DNA of 38,520 nucleotides. Source: Akkermansia muciniphila (GTDB lineage Bacteria > Verrucomicrobiota > Verrucomicrobiia > Limisphaerales > BJHT01). This document shows positions 1 through 8,752 of the stretch, in pieces (the first letter of the stretch is position 1; each line of letters opens with the position of its first letter). Both the position numbers and the translations under genes were made by a program. The notes under the pieces were generated by a model, which did no database searches, was not told the DNA's origin, and saw only the letters and a program-made list of their open reading frames with translations. Location: assembly GCA_945861535.1 (NCBI GenBank), contig CAMAUZ010000077.1, forward strand, positions 1 through 38,520, in the 5' to 3' direction.

Positions 1-333
1 GGTGATTTCGCTCGTGCGCAGATGCACCGGCGCGCCCTCGGCAATCCACGTGTAAACGCCGTTCCGATGCGGCGTGCGCCCCGTGAGCAGCGACGACCGC
101 GACGGCGAGCACACCGCGCTCGCTGAGTAACACTGCGTCAGCCGCACGCCCTGCTTTGCGAACGCGTCGAGGTTCGGCGTCTTGATAATGGGATGGCCGT
201 AACACGCGAGGTCGCCCCAGCCGAGGTCGTCGGCGAGGAAGAGGATGAGGTTGGGCTGGGCGGGAGCGGCGGACAGCCGGTGCGTGCCGATGCCGACGCA
301 AAGCAACGCGAGGACGAGTATGCGGTGAACCAT
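1..333 (-). CDS. Sulfatase, N-terminal part (gene runs off the left edge)
   Basis: The 111 residues visible are the start of a type I sulfatase (alkaline phosphatase superfamily), which hydrolyses sulfate esters, probably on polysaccharides outside the cytoplasm. A signal peptide (about residues 1-23) is followed by the metal-binding DD pair (35-36) in LFLADDLGWGD. The formylglycine motif C-S-P-S-R is at residues 75-79, so the catalytic Cys is intact. The ATG at 333 is chosen because the signal peptide starts there. Positions 1-52 are almost identical to 23472-23523 inside a dead sulfatase copy, so the two are paralogues. The remaining three quarters of the protein lie outside the window. Confidence 0.93.
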   Translation of the reverse strand, partial: MVHRILVLALLCVGIGTHRLSAAPAQPNLILFLADDLGWGDLACYGHPIIKTPNLDAFAKQGVRLTQCYSASAVCSPSRSSLLTGRTPHRNGVYTWIAEGAPVHLRTSEIT

Positions 334-399
334 GGCGGCGAGAATGCGCCAAAGGCGGACCACCTTCAACCGCCCAGTGAGGCGGGACGAGGTCGCCGT

Positions 400-798
400 T
401 CAGAGCGATTTGAGAAACCTCACCAGCGCCGTGCGGTCGGCCTTGTTCATCGTGCGAAAGGCTTCCTTGGCGCGCTCGGCTTCGCCGCCGTGCCAGAGGA
501 TGGCTTCCTCCAGCGTGCGCGCGCGGCCATCGTGCAGATACGCCTCGCCGCCGCTCACGCCGGCGGTGAGTCCGAAGCTCCAAAGCGGCGGGGTGCGCCA
601 CTCGGCTCCGGTGGCTTTGTGTTCGCCGAGGTTGTCGGCGAGGCCGGGGCCCATGTCGTGCAGCAACAGGTCGGTGAAGGGCCGAATCTTTTGGGCGCGC
701 AACTCGGCGAGGGAATGGTGCTTGCTCGTGGTGACGCTCGGCAGGTGACAGGCGGTGCAGTTGGCTTTGGCAAAAAGCTGTTCGCCGCGCTGCGGCAA
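400..798 (-). pseudogene. C-terminal remnant of a di-haem cytochrome c / DHOR-type oxidoreductase
   Basis: The open frame has one haem c site, C-T-A-C-H, near residues 14-18. It then matches the last domain of di-haem oxidoreductase/peroxidase-like proteins (phrases PFTDLLLHDMGPGLADN, EWRTPPLWSFGL and YLHDGRARTLEEAILWHGGE, ending LVRFLKSL). Family members are usually several hundred residues with two or more haem sites; only about 130 residues remain. Reading upstream in frame gives nine more plausible residues and then a TGA near 826, with no signal peptide and no first haem domain. The only start codon in frame is a TTG. I read it as a 5'-truncated gene. A small monohaem protein is possible but unlikely without an export signal. 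Confidence 0.75.
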
Positions 799-927
799 AG
801 CATGAGTGAAAGCGAAAGAGGGAGGTCATGGCTGTCTGGTAGGAAATTGCTCTTTTGGGGGCCGGGTCGAGTTGGCCCTGGACGTGGCGCGGGGACGGGG
901 TGTGAGGGGGGGCTGGCCGGTATGTCA

Positions 928-1431
928 TTATTGCAGATCTTTCAGGGTAATGTCGCTCTTGGAAAGGGCGTCGAGACCCTTGCCGTATTGGATCTGGGCG
1001 GCTTCCCTGATGGCCTTCATGTCCGCCTGCGGCGGCGCCGCCCTGACAGAGGTCACCAGAGCGCGTTGCCAGAGGGGCTCCAGCACGTTGCTGACGTAGG
1101 CAACCTTCTCCCTGGCGGCGAAGGCCTCGGCCGTCTCGAACTGTCGCACGGTCATCTCGCGCCACACCAAGACGTCCGTGCGGTAGGGGGCGTCTGGCGA
1201 TTTCTCCTTGGCCGTGGAAACATCACCTTCCAGAAGGGCGTCGAGGTCTTTGCCGAATTGGATCTGTGTGGCTTCTCGGAGGGTCTTCAGATCCGCCTGT
1301 GGTGGCGTCGTCTTGGCGGCGGTCGTCAACGCACGTTCCCAGAAGGACTCCAGCGCGGTTTTGACGCTATCCATTTTCTCCCTGGCGGTGAAGGCCAGCA
1401 GGGCGGTGAGGAGTGTGAGCGTGTGTTTCAT
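928..1431 (-). CDS. Small exported protein with two copies of a ~57-residue repeat; function unknown
   Basis: From the ATG at 1431 the product is 167 residues. It starts with a leader (MKHTLTLLTALLAFTA), followed by two copies of an alanine-rich, probably helical unit. Copy one begins near residue 13 (AFTAREKMDSV...) and ends LDALLEGD; copy two begins AFAAREKVAYV and ends LDALSKSD. They share REK, the W-x-RAL core, TPPQAD/APPQAD and IQFGK/IQYGK. The frame stays open 21 codons upstream, but the leader decides the start. I do not recognise the family. The first repeat is fused directly to the leader, while the second is preceded by about 35 residues ending QFETAEAFAA, which suggests the leader replaced part of copy one. 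Confidence 0.75.
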   Translation of the reverse strand: MKHTLTLLTALLAFTAREKMDSVKTALESFWERALTTAAKTTPPQADLKTLREATQIQFGKDLDALLEGDVSTAKEKSPDAPYRTDVLVWREMTVRQFETAEAFAAREKVAYVSNVLEPLWQRALVTSVRAAPPQADMKAIREAAQIQYGKGLDALSKSDITLKDLQ

Positions 1432-1503
1432 GGATGATGTGTCGCTTTCGTTTCTGGCGAGTCCAATTGTTCTGCGAGCTGGCTTACTGGACATCGAACG
1501 GCG

Positions 1504-3471
1504 TCACGGCGACACCGCGTGGCGCAGAGGGAGCTTCTCGAACTCGACGCCCGCCAGAAGCGTCTGCACGGCTTCCGCACGCGTCGAAGGTGTCTTGGTG
1601 CGCAGAGTTTCGCGTGCGGAAGCGGGAGCGCGTTCAATGACACGGTGCCACTCGTCTGGAGACACGCCCTTGCCAGGCTCGAAGAACACACTCTCCGCAT
1701 CCGCCCGCCAGATGCCGGCAAGCGTCATAAGATTGGCGGCCTCGAAGGCTGGATGATCCGGCGCAAGATCGTGATATGGCCACAACAGAACGCCGAGGCC
1801 GTTCTTTCCACGCGTCAGGATGCGCTGCAAATCCCGCACACGCCTTCCATCCACGGCGAGTGCTCGCGGCTCGATGCCGTCGCGCAGGCATAGCCACGCC
1901 ACCGTTGCCCCCGCCTGCCCGCACAGCATCATCTGCCCGTGAAGTCGCAACGCAGCCTGCACGATGCTGGTCACGCCGATGTTTTTCGAAATGCCGATCA
2001 AGCCATCGCGTTCGACCGGCACAAGCCCGCGCAGTGGAAACATTGCGCGGTCCGTGTGCGTGTGCCAGTTGCGACTTTTCGTATGTTCCGGAATCCATGG
2101 CCCGTCATTCCGCCCGGTGAGGTATTTTCGGCGCGTAGGATGAAAGTCGATATGGAACTGGAAACCGAAGACGGCATCGTCAGGCATAAACGTCGCCCAA
2201 CGCGACTCCTTACCGACGGCACGGATGTCCTGCTCACGCAGGACGTAAAGTGCATCGAGACGCAGTCCCTCTCGCACGTAAGGCTTGGGCGGCAGCCGGT
2301 CTGGGGTGCCGAACTCGTCGCTCAGCTCAAAATTCCGGAAGTTGGGCGGAGTGTCGCCACGAGTATCCGGCGTCACCGTCTGCAGGTAATGCAAGAACCC
2401 GAGCGAGCGCTGTTTCGCATCATCGAAGACGATCCGCCGCTGAGCTGGTGTCAGATCCACGATGTTCTTGCTCGAAGCGCCCTTCTCCGTGGCTTCGAGC
2501 GCGTTCACGATATGCTGCGGCAGTTGGCACAGCGGATAGTCCTGGACCGTCGTATTGAGCTGAAGGCACTCCGTGCCTGGCTTTAGTCCGAGGTGTCGCC
2601 GATCCACCAGTCGGCGCTGGGTGTAAATGCTGAATCCGGCTCCGTAGATCCCCTCGCGCATGGCGCTATCCACCCATACGCGATCGCGAGTCGCGAATGC
2701 ACGCTCGTCATAACCGGGCGGACGCGGAATGGTCGCGTCGCGCTCCGTTTCACGCAGCGTGATGGCCCAGGTGATGGAGTTCATTTCCTGGGGTGCGACA
2801 TCATCAAACAGTTCGGGCGCGCTCGGTTCGCTAAAACGTGACTTCAGGTCGGCTCCGGCGCTGTATTTTGCACCGCTCAAGCGAATCACATCACCCCAGT
2901 CCGAGGAGTCCATGGTCAACCGCGCCGACACAGTCAGCGGTTCCTGGCCACCGTTCGTTCGCTCGAAGGTCACGCCGCTGACTCGCTTGCCTTCGAGCAG
3001 GACTTTCGTCGGTTGCCAGCCGCGCAAGAGTTGGACCTGCTTGCTCCCTTTGTCCGTGTAGGGGGCGAGCATCTCTTCAAACAAACGGGCTGCCGCTGCC
3101 GGCTCAATGGTATCGGTGCCCGACCAGCAGTTTCCCGGCGCAGGAACGCCGTAGGTTCTTTGGTTGTGAGCGCGGATACGCTCGACCATTTCAAGGAACA
3201 GACCGGAGCGCGGGAAGTTCACAGACTTGCCACCGACGATTGTCCTTTCGTCCAGAGGCCCAACACTCTCCGCGCTGAATTGCCCGCCGAGCCATTCGAT
3301 GTCGTTCACGAGCACGATGCGCTTCACCCCAAGTCGCGCCGCCTGCACCGCCGCAGCACACGCAGACTCATTGCCCCCCACGATGAGCAAATCGGTCGCG
3401 ATGTCCCCGGCATCAGCTTCGAGCACGGCCAGCGGCGCAAGCAGCAGGGCGGTGAGAAAAGTGAGTTTCAT
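1504..3471 (-). CDS. Exported FAD-dependent oxidoreductase (FAD_oxidored, PF12831-like)
   Basis: A 655-residue protein with a signal peptide (about 1-21) and then a Rossmann-type dinucleotide-binding start, LLIVGGNESACAAAVQAAR (about 28-46), where GGNESA takes the place of the usual GxGxxA/G. The next landmark, NDIEWLGGQFSAESVG, is typical of this family, whose members bind FAD. Length is normal for the family. The substrate is unknown; in related bacteria such genes sit in carbohydrate-utilisation loci. The ATG at 3471 overlaps the TGA of the upstream frameshifted gene by 4 bases (ATGA). An AACCAAGAAC-type repeat lies just upstream of the start. Confidence 0.85.
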   Translation of the reverse strand: MKLTFLTALLLAPLAVLEADAGDIATDLLIVGGNESACAAAVQAARLGVKRIVLVNDIEWLGGQFSAESVGPLDERTIVGGKSVNFPRSGLFLEMVERIRAHNQRTYGVPAPGNCWSGTDTIEPAAAARLFEEMLAPYTDKGSKQVQLLRGWQPTKVLLEGKRVSGVTFERTNGGQEPLTVSARLTMDSSDWGDVIRLSGAKYSAGADLKSRFSEPSAPELFDDVAPQEMNSITWAITLRETERDATIPRPPGYDERAFATRDRVWVDSAMREGIYGAGFSIYTQRRLVDRRHLGLKPGTECLQLNTTVQDYPLCQLPQHIVNALEATEKGASSKNIVDLTPAQRRIVFDDAKQRSLGFLHYLQTVTPDTRGDTPPNFRNFELSDEFGTPDRLPPKPYVREGLRLDALYVLREQDIRAVGKESRWATFMPDDAVFGFQFHIDFHPTRRKYLTGRNDGPWIPEHTKSRNWHTHTDRAMFPLRGLVPVERDGLIGISKNIGVTSIVQAALRLHGQMMLCGQAGATVAWLCLRDGIEPRALAVDGRRVRDLQRILTRGKNGLGVLLWPYHDLAPDHPAFEAANLMTLAGIWRADAESVFFEPGKGVSPDEWHRVIERAPASARETLRTKTPSTRAEAVQTLLAGVEFEKLPLRHAVSP

Positions 3472-4063
3472 GTTCTTGGTGCTTTGTTCTTGGTTCCTGG
3501 TCTATTTGAATTCGAGTTTGGTCTTCGGGGGTTTCCATAGACATGGTGCGACGCAAATCGCGTGGTCGATCCGCCGGAGATCGCGCTGTAGTCTTCGGCG
3601 GAGAAACCGCTGCCATGCAGCCACACATAACCGGCGCGTGGCCGTCCAGCGGCGTTGTTGCCAAGGAAGTGGCGATTACCCTCGGTGCCGAGATCTGTCC
3701 CTTTGCTGTGCAGGTAATCGGCGATGGCTTGTCGAAGCTTCCTGCGCGGAATGTCGCGCGATTCCAATCGGGCCAAAGCCCATCCCAGTTCCACGGTCCC
3801 GGATGATCGTGGCCTATTAGTCCGTTCACGATCGTAATCTGCGGGATGGATTGATCGAGGAGGTTGGCAACGATGGCATGGCCTTTCTCCAATCGCGGCA
3901 AAACATCGTCGGTATCAGGCGTTGAGACGCGAAAGGCGTAGGCTCCTTTCTCCACCCAGGCAGGCGGATGAGCTTTCTCTTGCGCTAAGAGGCAGGTTGG
4001 CAGGACGAGGCCCGCCAGCGACGTGAGCAGCAGGGCGTTGTGGAGTGTGTGGGTGGGTTTCAC
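3468..4063 (-). pseudogene. Exported protein of unknown family, interrupted by a frameshift
   Basis: From a GTG at 4063 there is a clear signal peptide (leucine-rich, ending LPTCLLAQ) and about 80 plausible residues (AFRVSTPDTDDVLPRLEKGH, DQSIPQITIVNGLIG). Plausible coding then moves to another frame between about 3775 and 3830. That frame continues with RKLRQAIADYLHSKGTDLG, EGNRHFLGNNAAG and GYVWLHGSGFSAEDYSAISG, and stops at the TGA at 3468-3470, which overlaps the next gene's ATG. Neither frame alone gives a natural protein along the whole length. I cannot name the family; a secreted carbohydrate-active or binding protein would fit the neighbours, but that is only a guess. A single-base indel or a sequencing error would explain it. 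Confidence 0.6.
3472..3502 (-). repeat. Short AACCAAG/AAGAAC repeat just upstream of a start codon
   Basis: On the minus strand this reads as near-repeats of ACCAAGAAC directly before the ATG of the FAD oxidoreductase. It also encodes the last residues of the upstream frame. The same word occurs before the lactonase start (5215-5233) and near 4085-4097, upstream of the GTG at 4063. Confidence 0.6.
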
Positions 4064-4131
4064 GGGTGAGGCGCATTTCTTCCTTATTCTTGGTTCTTCG
4101 AAAGCTAAGATTGGCCCAACAACTAAGAAGT

Positions 4132-5214
4132 TCAGCGGGCGACGATATCGGTGATGTTCTTGTCGCAGGGGATTGAAGCGGCTTTCTCGAGGGAGCCATC
4201 CTTGCCGACCTTGTAGGCGGTGATGGTGCCTCCGTTGAACGCGGTCACAAAGAGGAACTCCGCTTTCGGGGAGAGCGTGAAACCCCATGGGATCTTGTCC
4301 GCGGGTGTGCGGCCGATGAGGGAAATGTCGCCATTTTCTGCGATCCGGTAACGGGTGATCCAATCGAAGTCTCGCTGATGTCCGCGGATTCCCGCGAAGA
4401 GGAAGCGACCGTCTGGGGTGATGACGATATCCGAGGAGGAGATGCCTTCCTTGGGTTCGTCGGCTGTCACGGCGTCGCAGACTTTCCGGAACTTCAACCG
4501 GCCATCGGTGTCGCGGTCGTAAACGGAGACGCCGAGGTTTTGCTCGTTGCTGAAGTAAACCACGGGAAGCGTGGGGTGGTAGGCCATGTGCCGCGGCCCC
4601 GTGCCGGCAGGAGGGAGCGCATTCGCGGGTTCCATCGGCTCAAGGCTGCCCGTCTTCGAGTCGAAGCGGTATTGGAGGATGGCGTTGTTCCCCTTCACTT
4701 AGGGGATGTAAATGTTCCGGTTGTCGGGCGGGGGAAGGATGCAGTGGGCCTCCTTCCGCCCTTCGTCGCGTCCTGCGACCCATTTTGTCGGGGCGCCGTT
4801 GTCGTCGAGACCGTAAACATCCACCGCACCGCTGCCATAGTCCGCGCTCAGCAGGAAGCGGCTCGAGCGATCCGTGCTGAGATAGGCGGTGCCATGTCTC
4901 AGTTTGAAGCTCTGTTGGCTGGCGACGCCTCCGGAGGAGTCGAGGGAGACGGTCGCAGCCGGGACGCTGTCGAGCGCGCCGCCGCCTGCCCCGACATAGA
5001 GGGTCGGCTTGGAGGGATGCAGGGTGATGGTGCTGGCCGGGAAGCCAAGGTCCACTTTGGACTCCACGGCGAGCTCGATGCCAGAAGGGGATGGTTTCGC
5101 GGCGATGACCCATAGTTGTTTGCTTCCCGGGCTCGGGGCGTAAACGTGGAAGGGCGGCTCGCCATTCGCGATGGCGGTGAAGGCCAGCAGGGCGGCGAGG
5201 AATGTCAGTTTCAT
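4132..5214 (-). pseudogene. Lactonase-family beta-propeller protein (YbhE/6-phosphogluconolactonase-like, PF10282), split by one in-frame TAA
   Basis: The gene starts at the ATG at 5214 with a signal peptide (MKLTFLAALLAFTAIANG) and runs 171 residues to ...DNRNIYIP. It then meets TAA at 4699-4701, and in the same frame continues with GTG-AAG (VKGNNAILQYRFDSKTG) for 188 residues to 4132. The joined product of about 360 residues is the normal length for this propeller family, and the stop sits where the family usually has a Tyr-Val-Lys-type stretch. One base change (TAC or TAT to TAA) is enough to explain it. The GTG immediately after the stop could permit re-initiation, but the second half would lack an export signal. 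The gene lies 72 bp downstream of the propeller/CBM9 gene. Confidence 0.85.
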
Positions 5215-5233
5215 GTTCTTGGTTCTTGGTTCG
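5215..5233 (-). repeat. Tandem 7-mer (AACCAAG) upstream of the lactonase start
   Basis: The plus strand shows GTTCTTG twice and then GTTC, a 7-bp period, ending directly at the start codon. It is related to 3472-3502. It may be a dispersed intergenic repeat rather than a specific control site. Confidence 0.6.
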
Positions 5234-5285
5234 GCAGAGTGATCGAGGTGCGGATGTGTTTCAAAGGTCGTGGCGGTATCCCACG

Positions 5286-8200
5286 TCATTTTGCGGCGGG
5301 AGCGAACTTGAGGGTGCCCCAGGTGCGGGGCAGGAGTTCGGCGCTGCCGGGACGGTCAACCACGCGGCTTTCACTCAGGCCGGCCCAATGGGCGGCGCGT
5401 TCGCGAGTATCTCCGGCGGCGTTAGCGGTGCCGACGGAAACATCGAAACCGATCGTCTTCCCAGCGACATCCTTCAGACCGAGGCTGGCCAGCGGAACGG
5501 AAACCTCGACCGTGTAGCGGATGTCGCCGGTCTTTTCGTCCCGCTTGGGGTCCACTTTGTAGGCGGCTTGCAGGCCAGGGACGGTGCTGATTTGGTCAAA
5601 GTGAACTTTGGCGGCGGGTGAGGTGATGGTCTGCGAGTTGGTGCCGTCCGTCTTCTTCTGCCAGAAGCCCTGGTGAAAATCGGACTCTGCTGATGCAGCA
5701 TTGCGGACTCGGGCGAGCAGGACACGGACGTCGCCTTCGCGCACATCAGGACGTTGTGGCTGGGACCAGTCGGGGGCAATGGAGAAGTCCACATACGCGC
5801 CGCTGACAAAGGGCGCATACGGTAGTTCGCTGCCGCTATTCGCCGGGCCGCCAGGGTGGCTGACCCTGTAGCCGAGGTAAAGGTTCTCGGCGTCATACAT
5901 CACGCGCACGCTGGCGAACGACTGGCCGTCGAGCAGGACGAGCAGGGGGCGACTTCGGACGCCGTTCTCGACCACTCCGTCCCAGCCTTCACGACCATCA
6001 AGCTCGCCATTCACTTTCACCTTGTAAGTGCCGGGAGTGTTTGCGGCGGGGGTGGGCCAGGCGATGTGGGTGGGCTTCTCGGTGGGTGCGATGCCATCGG
6101 GATCCCAGGGCTTCGCGCGTTCCGCATCCGCTTTCGAGAGAGAGACCTTGGCGGCGGCGATCGGCTTGAAAGTGGGAACGGTGACTTCGTGAACGGCGCA
6201 GGCGGTGTCGTTGACGAGGGTGTAGAGCTTGCCATCGGCCTCGTGGATGCCGTTGCCCATCATTTCGACATAGATGCCATTCTCGTCCATGGTGCTATCG
6301 CCGGCGTCGTGAAACAGGCGGCCGACATAGAAGCCGTCCTTGTGCCAGACCCAGGTCATGCCCATCGCGTCGGAGGCAAAGAGGCAGTCGCGGGCAACGC
6401 CGCTGAGATGCATCGGGTTATACATCTGGCCGGGCTGGGCGCGGCCAGGAGCGCGGCGTCCGACGGCCCACTTGATTGTGCCGTCAGAGTTCCAGGCGGC
6501 GAGTTTCTTCCGCCAGTTGCGACTGGCCCACCAGCCTTCGCCATCAATTCCCGGCAACCGCAAGCCTGTCGGAGCTGCGGGGTCGAGGAGCGCGTAGCGC
6601 GTAGCATCCCTGGTCACAGATCCCAGGACCGAGACGTGGCCGGGTGTCTTGGTGCCGTCGCCGCCGAGGAAGTTGGGGATTTGGTCTGCACCAAGGATTT
6701 CGACATCAGACCAATCGAAGACGGGAGCCCCGCTCGGCAACCACTCGCGCGGGGCGAGGCGAGCCGGCGCACCCGCAATGGAAAGGCTAACCGAGCCATC
6801 TGGTTGAAGCGAGCCGCGGAAGACGCGACTGAAGGGCGCAAGCTTGGGGTTGTTCTCGGTGATCTTGATTTCATCGGGCTGCATCTTACCATCACCGTTG
6901 CGGTCAGCCCAGGTCATCCAGCGATTGGGGCCGGTCTGGTCATAATTGGCGAGCCATTCGCCCTCGGCGTTCTTCTCCTGAAGGTGGTGGTAGCCGATCA
7001 TGGCGACCGGCTTCGGCGGCGCGTCGGGAGTGACAAGATAGATCGCGCCCTCGCCGCTGGTTTGCATCATGTAGAGGCGACCTTTGATGGCGGCCAGACT
7101 GTCGGAATAGCTGAAGACCGGCCAGCGACCCTTCTTTTCGGGATAGGCTTTCTCCAGCGGAAATCCGCCGTGAGTAAAGCTTTGATAGGTGCCTTTGGCG
7201 GGGTCGTAACTGCGCTCGATTGTGAGTTCGTAAAACCATGACGGCTTCCAGGTTCCGCTCACGAAATCGACTTCATAGGCATAGATGCCGGGAGGCGCAT
7301 CATCGAAGGTGTCGAGGACAGAGAGCAGTTCGTGCGGGTTGGCGGGATTGACCACGTCGGAGGTGTGCTGGATTTTCCGGCAGAACCACTGTTTGACGAG
7401 CTTGCCATCGGGCGACCAGAGGCTGTTCCGTTTGAAACCCGTGGCGACGTCATTAACCCAGACGCGCCCGCTGGAATCGACGGCGATGCCGGAGATGTCG
7501 CCGAAGCCATCCGGATTGAAGCGACCTTCCAACGGCGATCCGCCCGCGACGCCGATGCGACGCAGCGGTTTCCCTGCGGGACTGAAGACGTGAATCTGTT
7601 GCGTGCCTGCATCGGCCACGCGGGTTCCGCCAACCAGAGTTCCTTCGCGATAAATGTCGGCCCCGGAATCGCCGATATAGAAGTTCCCCTGCGCATCCAC
7701 GGCGAGCGAGCTTGGTTTCTTTAATCCGCCGCCGTCGATCACCGTGGCCTCAACCTTGCCTTCCGCTGAGAGTCGAAGGAGTTTTGTTCCACTCACGGCG
7801 AGTAAATTTCCATCGCGGAAGGCGAGCCCTCGGGGAGTCGGCATCTCGATTTTCGTCACCTTGCCATCGGCGCGGCTCACGAGGCACAACGCGTTGTCAT
7901 GGGGAACGGACACGTAAACCGTGGTGTCGGAGAGCGCCATGCCTTCGGTGTAGGCGACGGAGCGGTGACGCCAGCGGCCGTGCTGCGTGGTCGTCGGTGT
8001 GATGGGCAGGGCGGCGAGGATCTTGCCGCGGGGCTCGGCGATGTTGTAGGCGGCGACTTCCAGCTTTTCGTTGTAGTAGATGGCGACATAGATCTGCTTG
8101 TCATCCATCGCGGCGGAACTACGCTGATCCCAGGGATAAAAGGAGAAGTAGCGGCGGAGGATGTTGCCCTCCAGGTCAACTCGCTGAAGTCCAGTGATGT

Positions 8201-8657
8201 TGTTGTCCTCGACGCAACCGAAGACCATCATCACGGAGTCGTGGTTGGCGGCGATTCCGGTTCCGGACCCAAGGTTCGCACCCCAGTCCCCTTTCCCATC
8301 AGGCGTTCGGTAAGGCGGGTTCCCGGAGCGCCCGACGGTCATGCGATATTTGAGCGAGGGCGGCGTGTCGAAGAACAAGCCCTTCACGCTGTAATCGCCG
8401 GGCGGACAAACGCGACCGAGGTCATCGGTGCCGTCCCAGGTGACCGAACTCTTGCCCGCCTTCACCGGCAACGCAGACAGCAAGCTGCGCACGAGTTGTC
8501 CCTTCTCGTCCGAAAGCGTGAGACTGAGGAAGCCATCAGCCGGAGCGGAGTAAGCCACCGGGATGGCAACATCCGGCGGCGGAGCCGCGCAGGTCATGGT
8601 GGCCGAAAACCAAAGCGCGGCCAAGGCGGTGGAGAGGAGTGTGAGATTGCGTTTCAT
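5286..8657 (-). CDS. Large secreted beta-propeller (NHL-like) protein with FlgD-like N-terminus and CBM9-like C-terminus
   Basis: From the ATG at 8657 the product is about 1,123 residues, with a signal peptide ending near TMTCAA. The first ~100 residues resemble a FlgD-type Ig fold (SLTLSDEKGQLVRSLL ... VTWDGTDDLGRVCPPGDY). A long NHL-like propeller follows (GLKKPSSLAVDAQGNFYIGD, DGFGDISGIAVDSSGRVWVND). An EF-hand/dockerin-like calcium loop, DRNGDGKMQPDE, lies in the middle. The last ~230 residues resemble a CBM9-like domain (VMYDAENLYLGYRVS ... YTVEVSVPLASLGL). A binding or scaffold role on polysaccharide outside the cell is likely; no catalytic residues can be named. The frame is open 14 codons upstream, but the leader fixes the start. 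The GH16 gene lies 95 bp upstream. Confidence 0.85.
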   Translation of the reverse strand: MKRNLTLLSTALAALWFSATMTCAAPPPDVAIPVAYSAPADGFLSLTLSDEKGQLVRSLLSALPVKAGKSSVTWDGTDDLGRVCPPGDYSVKGLFFDTPPSLKYRMTVGRSGNPPYRTPDGKGDWGANLGSGTGIAANHDSVMMVFGCVEDNNITGLQRVDLEGNILRRYFSFYPWDQRSSAAMDDKQIYVAIYYNEKLEVAAYNIAEPRGKILAALPITPTTTQHGRWRHRSVAYTEGMALSDTTVYVSVPHDNALCLVSRADGKVTKIEMPTPRGLAFRDGNLLAVSGTKLLRLSAEGKVEATVIDGGGLKKPSSLAVDAQGNFYIGDSGADIYREGTLVGGTRVADAGTQQIHVFSPAGKPLRRIGVAGGSPLEGRFNPDGFGDISGIAVDSSGRVWVNDVATGFKRNSLWSPDGKLVKQWFCRKIQHTSDVVNPANPHELLSVLDTFDDAPPGIYAYEVDFVSGTWKPSWFYELTIERSYDPAKGTYQSFTHGGFPLEKAYPEKKGRWPVFSYSDSLAAIKGRLYMMQTSGEGAIYLVTPDAPPKPVAMIGYHHLQEKNAEGEWLANYDQTGPNRWMTWADRNGDGKMQPDEIKITENNPKLAPFSRVFRGSLQPDGSVSLSIAGAPARLAPREWLPSGAPVFDWSDVEILGADQIPNFLGGDGTKTPGHVSVLGSVTRDATRYALLDPAAPTGLRLPGIDGEGWWASRNWRKKLAAWNSDGTIKWAVGRRAPGRAQPGQMYNPMHLSGVARDCLFASDAMGMTWVWHKDGFYVGRLFHDAGDSTMDENGIYVEMMGNGIHEADGKLYTLVNDTACAVHEVTVPTFKPIAAAKVSLSKADAERAKPWDPDGIAPTEKPTHIAWPTPAANTPGTYKVKVNGELDGREGWDGVVENGVRSRPLLVLLDGQSFASVRVMYDAENLYLGYRVSHPGGPANSGSELPYAPFVSGAYVDFSIAPDWSQPQRPDVREGDVRVLLARVRNAASAESDFHQGFWQKKTDGTNSQTITSPAAKVHFDQISTVPGLQAAYKVDPKRDEKTGDIRYTVEVSVPLASLGLKDVAGKTIGFDVSVGTANAAGDTRERAAHWAGLSESRVVDRPGSAELLPRTWGTLKFAPAAK

Positions 8658-8752
8658 GGTCCGACAGTCGATCAGCCAGGATTGGGAGAGACAGCTCATG
8701 GTTTTTCCTTGAGTTGGTAGTTTTGGCTTTTGGGGGCTTATGAGTTGAGGGT

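Noticed and set aside
193-1437. Long plus-strand open frame (414 codons)
   Set aside because: It runs across three minus-strand reading frames with clear family signatures and has no recognisable domain; it is a high-GC shadow.
5215-5289. ATG at 5289 as the lactonase start, overlapping the upstream stop
   Set aside because: It would add 25 non-homologous residues before a clean signal peptide at 5214, and it reads through the AACCAAG repeat.
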